Part shown: piece by piece, positions 38,203 to 51,386 of the stretch
How the letters are laid out: the number at the start of each line of letters is the position of its first letter
Numbering within the stretch: position 1 is the stretch's first letter
Source: Diploscapter coronatus
Lineage: Eukaryota > Nematoda > Chromadorea > Rhabditida > Rhabditidae
Assembly: GCA_964036155.1 (NCBI GenBank)
Contig: OZ038423.1
Coordinates: 66,479,249 to 66,543,248 of the forward strand
DNA: 64,000 nucleotides
Direction of reading: 5' to 3'
Program-made: the position numbers and the translations under genes
Notes under the pieces: model-generated
Told to the model about the DNA's origin: nothing
The model's database searches: none
What the model saw: the letters and a program-made list of their open reading frames with translations, nothing else

Positions 38203-41072
38203 AGGGACTGGGCAAATCGAGAGAGGAAAAGAAAACGACAGGAAACTTGAAGAAGTGACACTGTTTGTGTTTGTATTTGATTTATTTATCACTATCATTG
38301 CGATTATTTATTGATTAGTTATCATTTTTAAATGAATCGTTCCCAAAAAAATATTAGAATCATTAAAAAACTAGACAATTCACAAGGAAAGTGCATTGAT
38401 CATAAAAGATTATTTAACTTCTTCCTCTAAAAGAGAATGTATTTCAAAATGGTATAAACTTGACAATGTCAAATACTGATTCTCTCCATCGAAAAGTGCA
38501 CGAGTTATGAGGATTTCGTTGGTATGTTCATTTCTCCGGTACTTGATAAGTTTCTTCTCCTTGTGCCTGACTCCACCCCTTGCGCACCTCGCTTTCTGCC
38601 TCTCTCCCTTTCCCTTGGCTCCTTTTCCTTCCTTCCTTCCTTCAGATTCCTTTTCCCTTCTTTCCCCCGCCATCAGCTAATGAAGAATCTATGCTTGCAC
38701 ATATTTTTCTATTTGTTTGCAATGTAAGTCGATAGTCAATAGATAAGTGATAGGATCAGCGAGGAGAGAGGATAGAATTCCGGGAGGATCTGAGAAAAAG
38801 AGATATCGATAAAACATGGGGAACTGTAGGGCAACTTGGATTCTTTGAGATTTTTATGATGAAATGAACATTTTGTAAAATCATACATGATTTTAGATAG
38901 AGGTCTCGAGACTATTCGAATACAAAGATATCGAGAAATTTCTATATCGTAGTGAATCCAAAAGACCTCAATTTTGCACGAGTGATGATACTAAGGCTGT
39001 CACACGAACTTTAGAATAAGCTAAAAAACTAAACTATCATTTTTACTTCAATGAGCTAAATAGAAATTTGAAAATGGGTGACTTTCTCTCATCATTTTGA
39101 ACCCTTGTCCTCATGTTCTTTTTCATTGTTTTGTTTTATCGTGAATAGCGAAAATCAAACCGCTCTTTAATAGCAAATTATTGTCTCTTTTTGAAAAATT
39201 AACATTGAAAGTCTCTTGAATTTAACAATTTCCTTGAAAAATTCTTCAAATTGCTATTTATTCGAAATTTCAGCCCTTGCTTATTAGAAAGGTTTAATAC
39301 TAAATTTAGATACATATTCTTATTTTATCTTTCATTCATTAATAAAATCTAAAATTCTTCGAGTAGATTTATTTTCTGATCAAGTTTCTTGAGTAGAAAG
39401 AAATTAATATTCGGTGTGGGCCGATAAATAAGGATCCTCCTGGGAAATGGCGCATTATTCATCCAGTAAATGCACATTTTCGCACATTTTCCAGTTATTT
39501 TGGATCATATTCATCTCACCTTTCTTCCCATTCATTCCTTTTTCATGCAACGTTTGCAACATATCTCTGACTCTTTGACTCTGATCAAGTTTCAATTTGT
39601 GACATTCTACATTCACCACGCTTTTACCTCCATGTATATTTGAAAGGGTTATGTTTTGAAAAATCTAACCTCATTTCAGATTTACACACATTCTTAGTGT
39701 GACAAGCACATGATCGAAAGATTAATTCATTTTCAGCAAGAAAGAATAGGCACAATAATAAGCGCATGCAAAAATCTTGAAATTCGAAAATGTAAGAAGA
39801 TAGGAACGATTTCTACTGTAATTTTCTTTTCATACTTCAAATTAATTATGCAGAACATCGAATCTCCAAGGTTGTCTAAGCAATTTTCATTGTTCCTAAC
39901 TTTTTAGTATTCTAACAATTTATGAAATCTCTTTTTTTTTCAAATTCAACTCGATTCGTTTTACCTTATTTTTTCAAAGCTATCATAAAACCCGACTTTC
40001 GTTTTCATATAAAATATTCCTCGGAGCTTCCAATTAGTTCTCTTCCTTATTCGATGGCTCTGCTGCAGATTTTGTGCTATTAGAACGAGCTTTGTCAAAG
40101 CCCATCTCTGTCTGACTTTAACTCTGCAAAAGGAGATTATACCAAAGCCAGAGAAAGAAAAGAGGTTTCTCTCTCTAGCTCATTATTTTCTTCTTTTTCC
40201 TCGTTACTATCATAATTTATTTCTCTTTCTAAATCTCTATTTAAGCCCTCTATCTTCCATTTATAACGAACATGAATAAAAGGGCCATAAGCTCTGAAAG
40301 ACGCGTGAACAACTTTTTCTGCATCAAAGGATGAAAAATTTTTGAATTGGCGTGGGAAAATGGAAGAAAAACTGAAAGGAATCATTATCACGAATTAAGT
40401 AGATTTTTGGTGATTTGAATTCATTACGATGCTGAAGAATGAAATTATAACGGAGCTGCTAGTGAAAAAGTAGCATAAGACACTTTTTCGCATTATTCTG
40501 GCGAATGTGCTTTCTGTTGCACATTAGGATGCCAAGAAAATTTTAGTAGTCACATTATGCATTTAAAAATATCCTAACAAATTTATAAAAAGCGATAGTT
40601 TAGATGTTTTGATGATGTCGACTATTCAAGATAATAAATATCTATTCCCAAAAGAATATTTTATCCTATTTTAAATCTGGAACACGCTTTTGAAGTGTGA
40701 GAAAATAAAAATATAAACTTCTCTGTCACAATTGTTCAACTATTCGAATAATCAATTTGGGAAACGGCCCAAAATGAGCTTATTTAAAGTTTTTCGTCAT
40801 CTTGTGTCTAATAAGTAATTTCATTGCTCAAATCCCTCTTATTTCGAACAAACCTCATGTTCTTTTCATAGCCGATTTGCACATCGTAATAAGACTAATT
40901 AGTGACAGCCTTGAATCAGAATCAGACATTTGAAAGAAGTGGAATTGGAAATAATGAATGAAGGAAAATAATTATTAGGAAGAAGATAGATTGTAGATTG
41001 GAAATTTCTCGATGCAAACCGCCGAAGAATCTGAGTCGATTGAGAGCAAAGGGATCGTACAGCGCGGTCAAC
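38203..41072. other. Gene-poor region between ints-12 and the GluCl gene
   Basis: 2.9 kb. The ints-12 3' UTR has no perfect AATAAA. A pyrimidine-rich block lies at 38560-38675 with a CTTC tandem run (CCTTCCTTCCTTCCTTC); similar blocks occur upstream of other genes here, so it may be part of a promoter. The rest is AT-rich with no frame I can support. A G+C-richer patch at 41011-41115 contains the assumed first GluCl exon. Confidence 0.5.
38567..38675. repeat. Pyrimidine-rich tract with CTTC tandem units
   Basis: About 110 bp almost purely C/T on the + strand, including four consecutive CCTT units. The complement is a GA-rich strand. A low-complexity tract that could be structural or promoter-associated. 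Confidence 0.5.
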
Positions 41073-44000
41073 ATGAACATACCGTCACTGTCAAATGCTG
41101 GATTGTTGCTAGCTGTGAGTTTTAAATACGTTAAATTGGGAAAAAAACGTTAGAGATTAACAAATGTTTAAAAAGTTTAAATTTAAGAAAAACGTTAGTT
41201 TTCCTTGGGTTTTTCTGGATTCAGGATGAAATTTCATCTGACATTTTGCTACAATTCTGTTACAAATTCTATGAAAGTAGCGAATAAGCTAAAATTCGAA
41301 TCCAAAACTTTCTAGATTTTTGACCAAACTAAATTTCTCCTTTTCATTCAACGTTCTGTGTAATAGGTTCATTCTTATCATCTTTTTGAATCTAAAATTC
41401 CAGACAATTTTTTATTCCGCAAAAAATTCTGAATTCAGAGAGAATTTTCTTATTTGCCCTCTGAGAACTACCCCATTCAACTCTAAGCTCTTTTTACCCG
41501 CAAGTTCATTTCGAATTTCAACGATTTTGTCGGATTTTGCGCTTCCGCTTTTGCTTTTATTACTCTCGAGTGGGCTCTTCTCCACGCTAACAATGTGCTC
41601 ACCATTTTGAGGGGAACCAGAGATTTTTCATCAAAATGCAAAATTCAAACATTGAAATAAAGTTTAGACTTATCGTTCATTGGCGTGCGAATACTGAAAT
41701 TAAAAAAAAACCAAAATCTAACTGAAACTTAATTTCATATTTTTTTTACAAATTCTTCGATAAAGATCAGCTACATATTACCCTTCGAAAATAAAGCCTA
41801 AACCTTAACACAGTCATTTTGTCAATATTTACGCAGAAGGTCATATTGTTTCATGCCACTTCAATTTACTTTCCAAATATCAATCTCTACCCTTTTCTTA
41901 GACAGCTATCAGTAGAAGATGATTGACTTCTAATGACTGTTTTTCGAGAAAATCAATTCGAAACAGATTCAACAATTTAATTTTCCACTGATCACTAAAT
42001 CGAACAAATGATAGTTATTTTGAAAGAGGATGTCAGTAAAGTAGATCTTTGCATGCTTGTTTTGCATTTTATTGGTTTCCAAAATGTTGAAAAAGGTTCA
42101 TAATTTTAAAATCTTATTAAATTATTGACTTGTGGAAGACACGAATTCTCAAATTTCGTAGACAAAGCCTCTACTCTTGGAATCTCGAACACACAGACTC
42201 GAGATGAAAGGAAAAAAAACCTTTCATAAAATAAATCTACAAAGCATTGCACATCTCAGCAACAAATGAATCATAAAATGGTAACCTGAAAAATAGTTGC
42301 AATAGCTGCATCGATTCATGCCAATATAAAATCAAGTAGAAGGAGCGTGACTTGGCGATCCCTGCCTATACTATTCACATGCAGCAATGCAACTACTTTT
42401 CCAAATTGCCTCATAAAATATTTTTTTAAATCAATCAAAAGTCTTTTCAGGACCATTACGACAACACGACAACGTCGACGGAAGAAGAGGAAGAGCCTCC
42501 CAACTCGATCGAGATCAAACCGACTCCCATAATCAAGGCAACCATAATCACTGTGACTGCAAAGGGAGGAGGCAGGAAGGGAAGGAATTCGGACGAGGAA
42601 AGAAAGGATGAAGAGGAGCTGGAAGAGACCGGAGTGACTGGCGACGATCTGGACGATATTCTCGCTGGCGATTTGACAGAGCAGGAAGATGAGTGGGTGG
42701 AATTGTATGATAAAAATTGCAGAAATTTTTGTTGAAGTCAATCGTGGCTCGTTTTCGAATGAAACTGAGCTAATCTTCGCGTATTCTTGTGATTTTATCA
42801 CACAAATTTAGTAGATTGTTTTAAATTTAGATGGAATTAATTTGCCTATTTTGCTATTTCTTTGTTGCACACTCATTTTGTATACAAACGTACCCCGAAA
42901 GTCCTCGAATTCCTAAGTCAGACTCTTGTGATTGTGATTAGGCAAATCAGACAAATCTCTGTGCGAATTGGGCTTCGGGTGCATCGCCGCTCTGCCAAAA
43001 TATGCCATGCGAAAATGAATAGGAAAATGGAAATGAAAAGGCATATGCCAAAAATCATTCCAGGAATTTACATGTGACAGGTTAATTATTTGGAAAAAAA
43101 AAATTATTTAGACCAACTGAAGCTCCAATTGCAAGATACACGACGCTGATGACAACCACAACAACAGAAAGAGCTGTTCAGCCGACGACACTCGAGGATA
43201 TCGCAAGAATATCGGCTCCAGTACATTTTTAGCATTTATCACTCAGAAAAGGGAACATAAATAACAAACTAGAAGATAACACTCAGAAATGAGAAAGGAA
43301 TGAGTTTTTGAAAGCCGTAATTTGAACGCAACTGTGCAAAATATTTGAAATCGGAATAACTCCTCACCCCTCATGGCAAATTCAATCGAACTGGCGTTAG
43401 TGAATGATGAAGATTGATCATAATATTTCAGCAAAATATTACACAGAAATTTTTTTCCAAATTTTAGGGATGGCTATTTTCAACGATCAATTCAGATACC
43501 TCGTCCAATCGAGCAGCCGCAAAGTGCGAGCACAGAGATCCTGGAGCGACTCCTATCAAAAGGCTATGATTGGAGGGTTCGACCGCACGGATTAGCAAGT
43601 ATCATTTCTTATCATTGAATTTCTGTTATCACGATTTTAGCCGATATAAATGGTGGGCCAGTTGTGGTCAATGTGAATATGCTTATTAGAAGGTAAAACT
43701 AAAGGAAAATCGAAAATTTGATTTAAAAAAAATTCAGTATAAGTAAAATCGACAATGTCAACATGGAGTACAGCGTACAGCTGACATTCCGAGAAAGTTG
43801 GGTTGATCCGAGATTGAGGCGAGCTTCGTTGAATATCAACTTTATCGTAGCGAAAATTTAGATATGGCATAAAAGGCGACAGTCTGCCTGAGTTTCTTAT
43901 TCTTACTGCGGGACAGCAGATCTGGATGCCCGATTCATTCTTCCAAGTAACAAACTAAAATGCTCTCTTAAATGATCATATTTAGATCTTTAATATCATC

Positions 44001-46580
44001 TGCATTAGAATTCTTTCAGCTTTCAACAGACACATTACTTGCAGAACGAGAAACAAGCGTATCGTCATATGATTGACAAACCGAATGTGCTGATCCGAGT
44101 TCACAAGGACGGCACAATTCTCTACTCTGTCAGAATCTCACTCGTCCTTTCCTGTCCTATGGATTTACATGTGACTTTGAAAAGTGTAGGAAACGACTTA
44201 AAGATAATAATTCAGGATTATCCAATGGATCAGCAGCGATGTGTCATCGAATTAGCTTCTTACGCGTACACGACTAAGGACATCGGTGAGTTACTTTCAG
44301 GACAAATTCATAATAATTTTAGTGATTAAAAATTGTTATAATTTGCATTCTTTTTCCCAAATCAATTAATGTCGAAAAGCAACATGCATTATCATTTTGA
44401 GAAATTGTAAATAAAAACATCGATGCAGTCTTGGTGATTCGAATAAATTTAGAAATTATTCGAAAAATTTCAGAATATGTATGGAAGAAGGAAGAACCAG
44501 TGCAGAAGAAATTCGGTCTCGATGACTCGCTGCCTTCGTTCATCCTCAACGACCTCAACACATCGTACTGCACAAGCAACACAAACACAGGCGCCTATTC
44601 ATGTCTCAGGATCACTTTCTACTTCAAACGACAATTTAGGTCTGTTGAACTAAAAATCATGATTTATGGGAAGAAGCTAGTTTTTGATAGAATTAAAAGA
44701 TAAGACATAAAAAATCCTTTCTCCAGTCTAACCATTTCATCTTCATATTGTCAAAAATACACCACATTAAGAATCATCGGACAATGAGGATATTTTCAGC
44801 TACTATTTGTTGCAATTGTATATCCCCTCGACTATGTTGGTCATCGTTTCATGGGTATCATTTTGGTTGGATAGGGTAGGATAATCTATTTGAAATAATC
44901 GAGAAAATATGACAAAATGAGTCAATTATCTAAATTTCAGACTGCAGTTCCAGCCAGAGTTACACTGGGTAAGACCTGAAAAGTTCAGATAGCTTAAAAT
45001 TTGCACTTTTAGGCGTCACAACGTTACTTGTAAGTTTGACTTTCTGCCATGTCGTCACCGACAAAATAGTTGGAAAAAAGAGTCTCAAACATTCCATCAA
45101 GGGTGTGCGAAAATTTCTGTCTCTGCACATTTTTGGGTGATTTCCATTTTCAAAAATTATTTCTACACACCCTTGTATCCCATACTCTGACTATATCCAA
45201 GCCCTATGCTATTTTCCTGGTGACAAATTCACGAAGAGTCGAAATGGGCACTTTTAGACCATGACGACTCAAAGTTCCGGTATCAACGCTAAACTACCGC
45301 CTGTTGCTTATATCAAGGTATAAAATATAAAAAGAAACCTAACTGTACAATTAAATAATCATCTAGGCAATAGACGTGTGGATAGGAGCCTGTATGACAT
45401 TCATCTTCTGTGCATTGCTCGAATTCGCTTGGGTTACTTACATCGCCAACAGAAATGATCTCGCCAAAAGTAGGAATTTTATGAGATCGATTTTTTGGAA
45501 AATTCATCGTATCTTCCTTATTTGTTATCCCAAAGAGTTGCATATTTAAATTCGACACACTGATATCTACAACCATTGTGCGCATTAATGACGACTAATT
45601 GCGTACTCGAATCTTGCCACTCAGTTTCTGAACTTCCAAATAGGTCTTTTTGAATTCTGACTTCAGAATCGTGTTCAGTATGGCCGAGTTCTTTCGACAA
45701 TATCGCCCGATACGATATTGGAATTTGCCTTATTTTCATCGTTTTGAAATTGGCCAGCTCGTACAAAACCGATTTTCAAAATTCCAGTGAGACTGCTGAA
45801 AACCTGTCTATGAATCTAGCATTTCCCTGGTTGGAAAGTTTCCATGAAAATTTCTGACTTTTCAGAAACCAGGCGGCAAGAGAAATCAGCGCTATTTCTC
45901 TAATTTTTACCATCTTTCCTTCTCTGCCACTGTGCTATCGCATTTCTGCAGACCTCTTTTGCCCTGCCTCTGTCACTATGCGTCATTTATCGTTCGCCGC
46001 AGTGCATGTCGATGAACTTTCCAACAAATGTTAATGTGAAAATTTTCTTCATTCTCATAAAAAAGGAATGTTGATACTTTTCAGAGAAGGAGAAATTGAA
46101 GAGAAGCGCAATGTTAACGTCAGCGCAGCCATCAGAGGAGGCAGTTTGGGTGCCCCGAATAATCGCCGAGCAGGAGAGGGAAATCAACAAAATGAGGGAG
46201 TCATCCTCCATCGGGAGCAACAGGAAATATAGCAGTTTGAAAAGGTGTGAACTACTCTTCATCATGAAATTCTTTTGGTTCCGTTAATTTCAACCCGAAA
46301 AATGAATTTCAGATGGCTCCTAATTAAAACCGATTGGCACGACAAAAGTAAACGGTCTGACCTCGTCTCAAGTAGAATTTTAAATAAAATAACGAAAAAA
46401 AACTTAAAATTTAGGGATCGTATTTCCAGTGTCATTTTTAGGTAAGATCACCCATCACTTCATGGGAAACAATATTTTATTGAAATTCAAAGTCAACTGA
46501 AATTAAATTCCAACATTTCAGCATTCAACATTTGTTACTGGTGCAAATATTGGCATTCAAAGCCGGATAAATTGTTGTAA
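41073..46580 (+). CDS. Glutamate-gated chloride channel subunit (Cys-loop receptor)
   Basis: Inhibitory ion channel of the nerve and pharynx membrane; target class of avermectins. Features in order: acidic then Thr-rich extension (exons from 42451 and 43112); [16 protein letters not shown] opening the ligand domain; [31 protein letters not shown]; Cys-loop [15 protein letters not shown]; second Cys pair in [16 protein letters not shown]1 [21 protein letters not shown]2 with PARV, which predicts anion selectivity; [24 protein letters not shown]3; a loop of about 100 residues; M4 [23 protein letters not shown] 46578. AATAAA at 46647. The DPRLRY junction needs a GC-AG intron (43819-43861). The first exon (41073-41114, [14 protein letters not shown]) is phase-compatible and has a good donor but is uncertain. 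Which GluCl paralogue is not decided. Confidence 0.92.
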
Positions 46581-48843
46581 ACAATATCTGTACATAGTAC
46601 CTACTTTATACCATGTCATTCAATACGTGCTCAATGATAGAAAATGAATAAATTATTTTAGATAAATCGTTTTTAATATATTTTTTAATAGCATCAAGTT
46701 TTTTTTACACATTTAGCCACTTGTAAAGCATTTCTGCAAAGGCTCGGAGCCTGTACTCTCTAATGTAAAGTTCGAGGAATAGAGAATAGGGTTGAGAGGC
46801 AACTTGCAAACCGTACGACATCCAATATCTCACGACATGCGAAATAGTGTGAGAAAACAATTTCTAGTCTATGATACTCTCCATTTATCCAATACTCTCT
46901 GCATCTCACAAATGTTAAAAACTCTAAATTTCTCAAAAAAGGAAAGGTTTAGATTGTTGTTTCTAGATTATTAACAGTTAAAACCACCATATGATTTATG
47001 GCTGATGAGCGCCTCTTCCTGAAATAATATCGATTTTAAAGTATGGAAGATTCAAACTGGCTGCGATTATCATCGGATTTGAGTGTGACCCAGGGATCCT
47101 GATTGTGAGGGTTAACAAAGGAGCGACATATTTTTCGGTTTAATTTGTGCAAATAAATGTACGTTAATTTCTCAAAAATGAAACCCTATATTATTATTTA
47201 CAAATCTTTTCTGAGTTCGGTATAAAGCATGGTCGAAATCGGTTAATGATCAGAATATAGACACACTAGTCTATTAAAACTAGCTTGTTTTCTGACGGAG
47301 TTTCTTCACTCAAATTAACGCTTTTTAGTAGTAGTATTGTTTCAATTACAATTAGTCCGAATCTCCAGATATTCACAAGGTGATTTTAACAGGATAATTG
47401 GTGTGCGTAGACTGTATTCGGATACCAACAATGTATGAATTTTATCTTACAAGACAAGATGTTACACTTTGATATCAGCTACCTCCGAACAGAATGAATA
47501 AGCAATATTTTTATTGAACATTCGACAAATTTTCGAAATGCATTTGAATTAACAAAGTAAAATGAATAAATCAATTTAAGTAAGAAAAAACTAAAGTTGT
47601 GAACTGTATAAACTTTGTCTATACATATGGAACGTCTTTCCACATTTTACCACGATTTCAGATCAGTTTGTTGGCGGTTGTGATGATAATAAAATACTAT
47701 TCGAGTTCAGTTGCTTCGAACCATGAGATGTGACTTTAATAACTTTGACTGATTCTTTGTTAATCGATGATGTAGTAGTGTTGCTCTTCTAAAATTGTCC
47801 CTTTTTCCTTTTACATGCATATGTACATAAACTACCTTGACCAATCCTCTCACTAAGAAAAACAGGGTAATTATTTGGAGGCATGATCCATTTAGGTATA
47901 TAAAGGTTACAATTATCTGAAAGTTTTTAATGCTTTCTATAGTGTGGATTCATTTCTTATGTTAGAAAAATATACTGCTCAAGGTTTGTTCAGAAAACAA
48001 TTCCTAATTTTGCAGTTGCTCTTTCTAAGCACATAATGCGAAAGGGATATTTTGGTTCCTTAAAGCACGAATAGCCGAGTTATATTCTCAAAAATTCAAA
48101 GTTACACTCATGTGCCTCCTATCCGACGCAAAAAATGATCATCGTTTATGTAAATAATGGCAAGGTATTCACTATTTAGAACGTTCTTTTAGGATTTCTC
48201 AGCGTATATTTTCAGAATATATGTTAGTAAAACAGGCCTTCCCATTTCTTTTGTTAGTTAATATGAAAATTTATTATTAATAATGCTTACGTGTATACAT
48301 TCTATCACACTGTTTAACAAAGGTGCATCATCGATCAAACATATATCTTAAATATTTTAAAGCTCTCTCAAACTTCGAACTTTGAAGCTATGAAACTGGT
48401 TAATTTATGCTATGACTTATACGAGGGGACGAATTAGCTTAGGGATTATAAATCTCATCAAAATTGTTTTTGAATAAGTCATTTTGTACTCGCTGTAACG
48501 AATCTCGGTATTTCAAACCAGAGATTGGTTATAAATATAAACGAATGTGTGATTTGATGTGTTAACCATGTTTGAGAAATCAATTATTTACAGATTCGTC
48601 TTCTTAATAGACTCGTTACATATGGAAAATTATTACAACGAAAACATAATTATTTGCACAGGATGTTTAAAATATCGAAGTTAAAAGATTAAGAAAACAT
48701 CTTACCTACACCCTCCGAATCAAAGCAAAAATCGTATAGTAGAAAAATACTTAAATCATTTGCTACCACTTCGCATAAAATCTAAACGTTATACATATTC
48801 ATTTTCAACACAATATGGTGCAACATTGACCGGGCTAACTTAC
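46581..48843. other. AT-rich spacer with no supported gene
   Basis: 2.3 kb. Contains the GluCl poly(A) signal (AATAAA at 46647-46652) and otherwise AT-rich sequence. I looked on the minus strand for the missing 3' exons of the receptor gene that ends at 48844 and found no hydrophobic exon with acceptor and compatible phase. Confidence 0.5.
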
Positions 48844-50278
48844 ATGCACCATTAGGTATCGATTTAAGCGTCGTTCAGAATTTCTTGCACTTTGGCTCAG
48901 ATTGCCATACGAATTAAAACGCCGTTTTAGATAAATAAACGCGGCAATGCTAATTACCGTCTGAGCATAACTTGCTATGACCGGAACTATTACACCATAA
49001 AAATGCTAAAAATTATCTACATAATTGACATTAATCATTTTTACTTTGATAATATTCGTTCAACTTACAAGCCATTGTTCAAGAGTCATTACATATAGTT
49101 GTATATCAACAATTTGGTATTCGTTCAACCAGAAAATTGCAAAAAAAAATAGTTGGCCGATACAGCCAAAAATATAAAATCCGACCAATATCCAAAATAT
49201 AATGGCAAATAGCCGAGTTATTTTTTCGTTATGGCAACTAAATTGAATCATTTTTCTTATCAAAACTGACATATGCATGTGGAAGAATCTCTAACAGCGA
49301 AAACGTCCTAGCTCGATATATCGTAACTGCAGTCGAGACGAATCTTATCACCATCATTAATGGCTCTTCAAAAATACTAACTAAGTCATTCAATAACCTC
49401 TAAAATTCCATTTGTCAGTTATTAATGCAAAATTTTAACTGTATTAGATTTAAGTCAACTTTATGTGTCAAATAAATTTAAAATAAAAGTGGTATTTTAG
49501 TTATTTGGAAAAGTTGCAACAGAAAAATAGAGACATTATGGCGAAATAATGTATGGAAAACTACAATAATATGATCCATACTACTTTACAAAATGCTGAC
49601 ACTTTTCTGTAGCAACGTAGATGATATTTTAAACGATTCGCTTAAACTGGATAAATATTGACTGATAAACGTGGCTAAAATTTTAAATTATGTTACCCTG
49701 AATGGGTAATCCTCTTGGCAGCAAAAGAACAAAGTTTGATAGTAGATGTAAAACGAAAACTAAAGTATTATCATGTTTCAATGCATATATTGAAAATTGC
49801 ATCATAAAAATAATAGCATAAAACTTACCTCTATCAATGAGTCAATAAAATAGAGTGTATTTAGAATGAGTAAGATGACTATTAATTTTCCGAATTGTGA
49901 CAAATTTCCACGTTTTCGAAATAGCCGATATGTCATAAATATGCCGATATAAAACGGCACTAATGAGATACTATACAAAATGACCGAGATTCGATATCCT
50001 ATAGATAAATTTATTTTTTGAAGATAGCATCGATATAAAACTATTTAACTAACCTGTATTAAATTCATCTGGATGAAATATGATAATTTTCCACGAAATA
50101 ATGAAGTTGTAAAGTAATATATCTGATGTTGAAAATTCTAAAATAGTAAATCGTTACCGAGGTTTATAAAAAAAAATAATGCATAATAGTATGTAAGAAT
50201 AAGTAAACTGAAAAATTAATCACCTTCACAAATTTCATAATCCGTTGTATTAGGCGTAGGTTCATCGCACCAATCCAT
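48844..50278 (-). pseudogene. Nematode serpentine (seven-helix) receptor, 3' end missing
   Basis: Read from ATG 50278 (after acceptor AATTCTCAG). Exons: MDWCDEPTPNTTDYEICE (extracellular start with glycosylation site); a weak first helix; YRISVILYSISLVPFYIGIF; FGKLIVILLILNTLYFI; then a helix pair RLFAIIFWILVGFYIFG / LFFFAIFWL; then GVIVPVIASYAQTVISIAAF with basic KRRF. The last readable exon ends SERRLNRYLMVH at 48844 with a GTAAG donor. That E-R-L motif lies just before helix 6 in nematode receptors, and the homologous position in the gene at 56-58 kb reads VEKRLLTI. No exon for helices 6-7 was found downstream. One exon junction (after NDLV, phase 1) is my best guess. Likely a chemoreceptor that is truncated, or has a distant last exon. 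Confidence 0.5.
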
Positions 50279-51313
50279 TCGATTCTGAGAATTGTTTCTC
50301 TAATGATAGTAATAAATCTGTAGAATAGCAACTTGAGAAAAATGATCTCAATACAGTACGATTTAGAAAGGGTAGTGCTTTCGAAACAAGAATGAGAAAA
50401 CTTGAGATGGGCCGAGTAACAGTGCAAGACGTTGCTTAGGCAATCAGCTTCGGTATTTATAGTACTCGCCTAACTTATAATTTAGTGTAATTTCAGTCTT
50501 AACACTCCAATTATGCCCCGCCCTATGTCTTGCAAAACTATAAAATTTTTATATCAAAGTTGCAGAAGGTGCGAGATTAGAAGATATTTTTCAGATCATT
50601 AAAAATTGCACCTGCGTTAAGATTTGTTTGTCAGTTCAGAAAATTAATTAGGCCATATGCTGAAATCGTTCATAACTCATCATCGGGGTTGTTTGCGGTG
50701 CAGTTGATTTTCATTGGAGTTTGATGTGGGCAGTGTGGGATTTTTGGAAAAACTTGCAGTGTGTCATCTTACTGCACTACCAATATTCCTGCCCATCATG
50801 TGAATTCTAAAACAGTAATTCCATGCACAAAGTAGTTTTATCATTGTCTACGAGATATGTATCAAGGTCTCTATGAGTTCCTTACAACTGAAAAATATCG
50901 TGATACGGTGTGATGTCGGTAATCTGTGAACATCAAAGTCTGACCATTTTCTGATATTTGCGTGTTCATCGTAAACATGCATAATTGTCGCCCTAATGAT
51001 GGCTTTGAAATTATCACGATGCGTTCATTCGAATTTCAATTATGAATCTGTCATTGTAATTGCTGGTTACACAAGTTTAATAATTATGACAGATTTTTAA
51101 GAATCGACAATCATAATTTATGTATACGAATAAATTTGCTTGAGAATGATTATATAGCGACGAGCAACTTTGGTATAGTGGCAGTGCGTTAAGTATCTGC
51201 AAATCATTGATATAGGGTACATTAGAATTTGTCAGATATGTAGTTATTCTTCACAAAGATATACGAGAAAAAATCGGTAAAATTTGCATCTTGATCAGTC
51301 CTATGGAGGACGC

Positions 51314-51386
51314 TCGTCAGAAATCCTTTGCGACCTACCCCCATAGATTTTTTTCGTCTAGCGAAAGTGCTTCCTAGGTCTGCTTC
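51314..51386 (+). repeat. Dispersed repeat, copy 3
   Basis: GTCAGAAATCCTTTGCGACC, TACCCCCATAGATTT, then CGTCTAGCGAAAGTGCTTCC and TAGGTCTGCT. It matches copies at 27901 and 28016 on the same strand, about 23 kb away. Confidence 0.6.

Noticed and set aside
41320..41610. Leu-rich hydrophobic stretch ([15 protein letters not shown]) as a possible signal-peptide exon of the GluCl gene
   Set aside because: No good donor follows and the phase does not match the next exon.
42316..42801. 161-residue minus-strand frame
   Set aside because: Antisense of the acidic GluCl exon.
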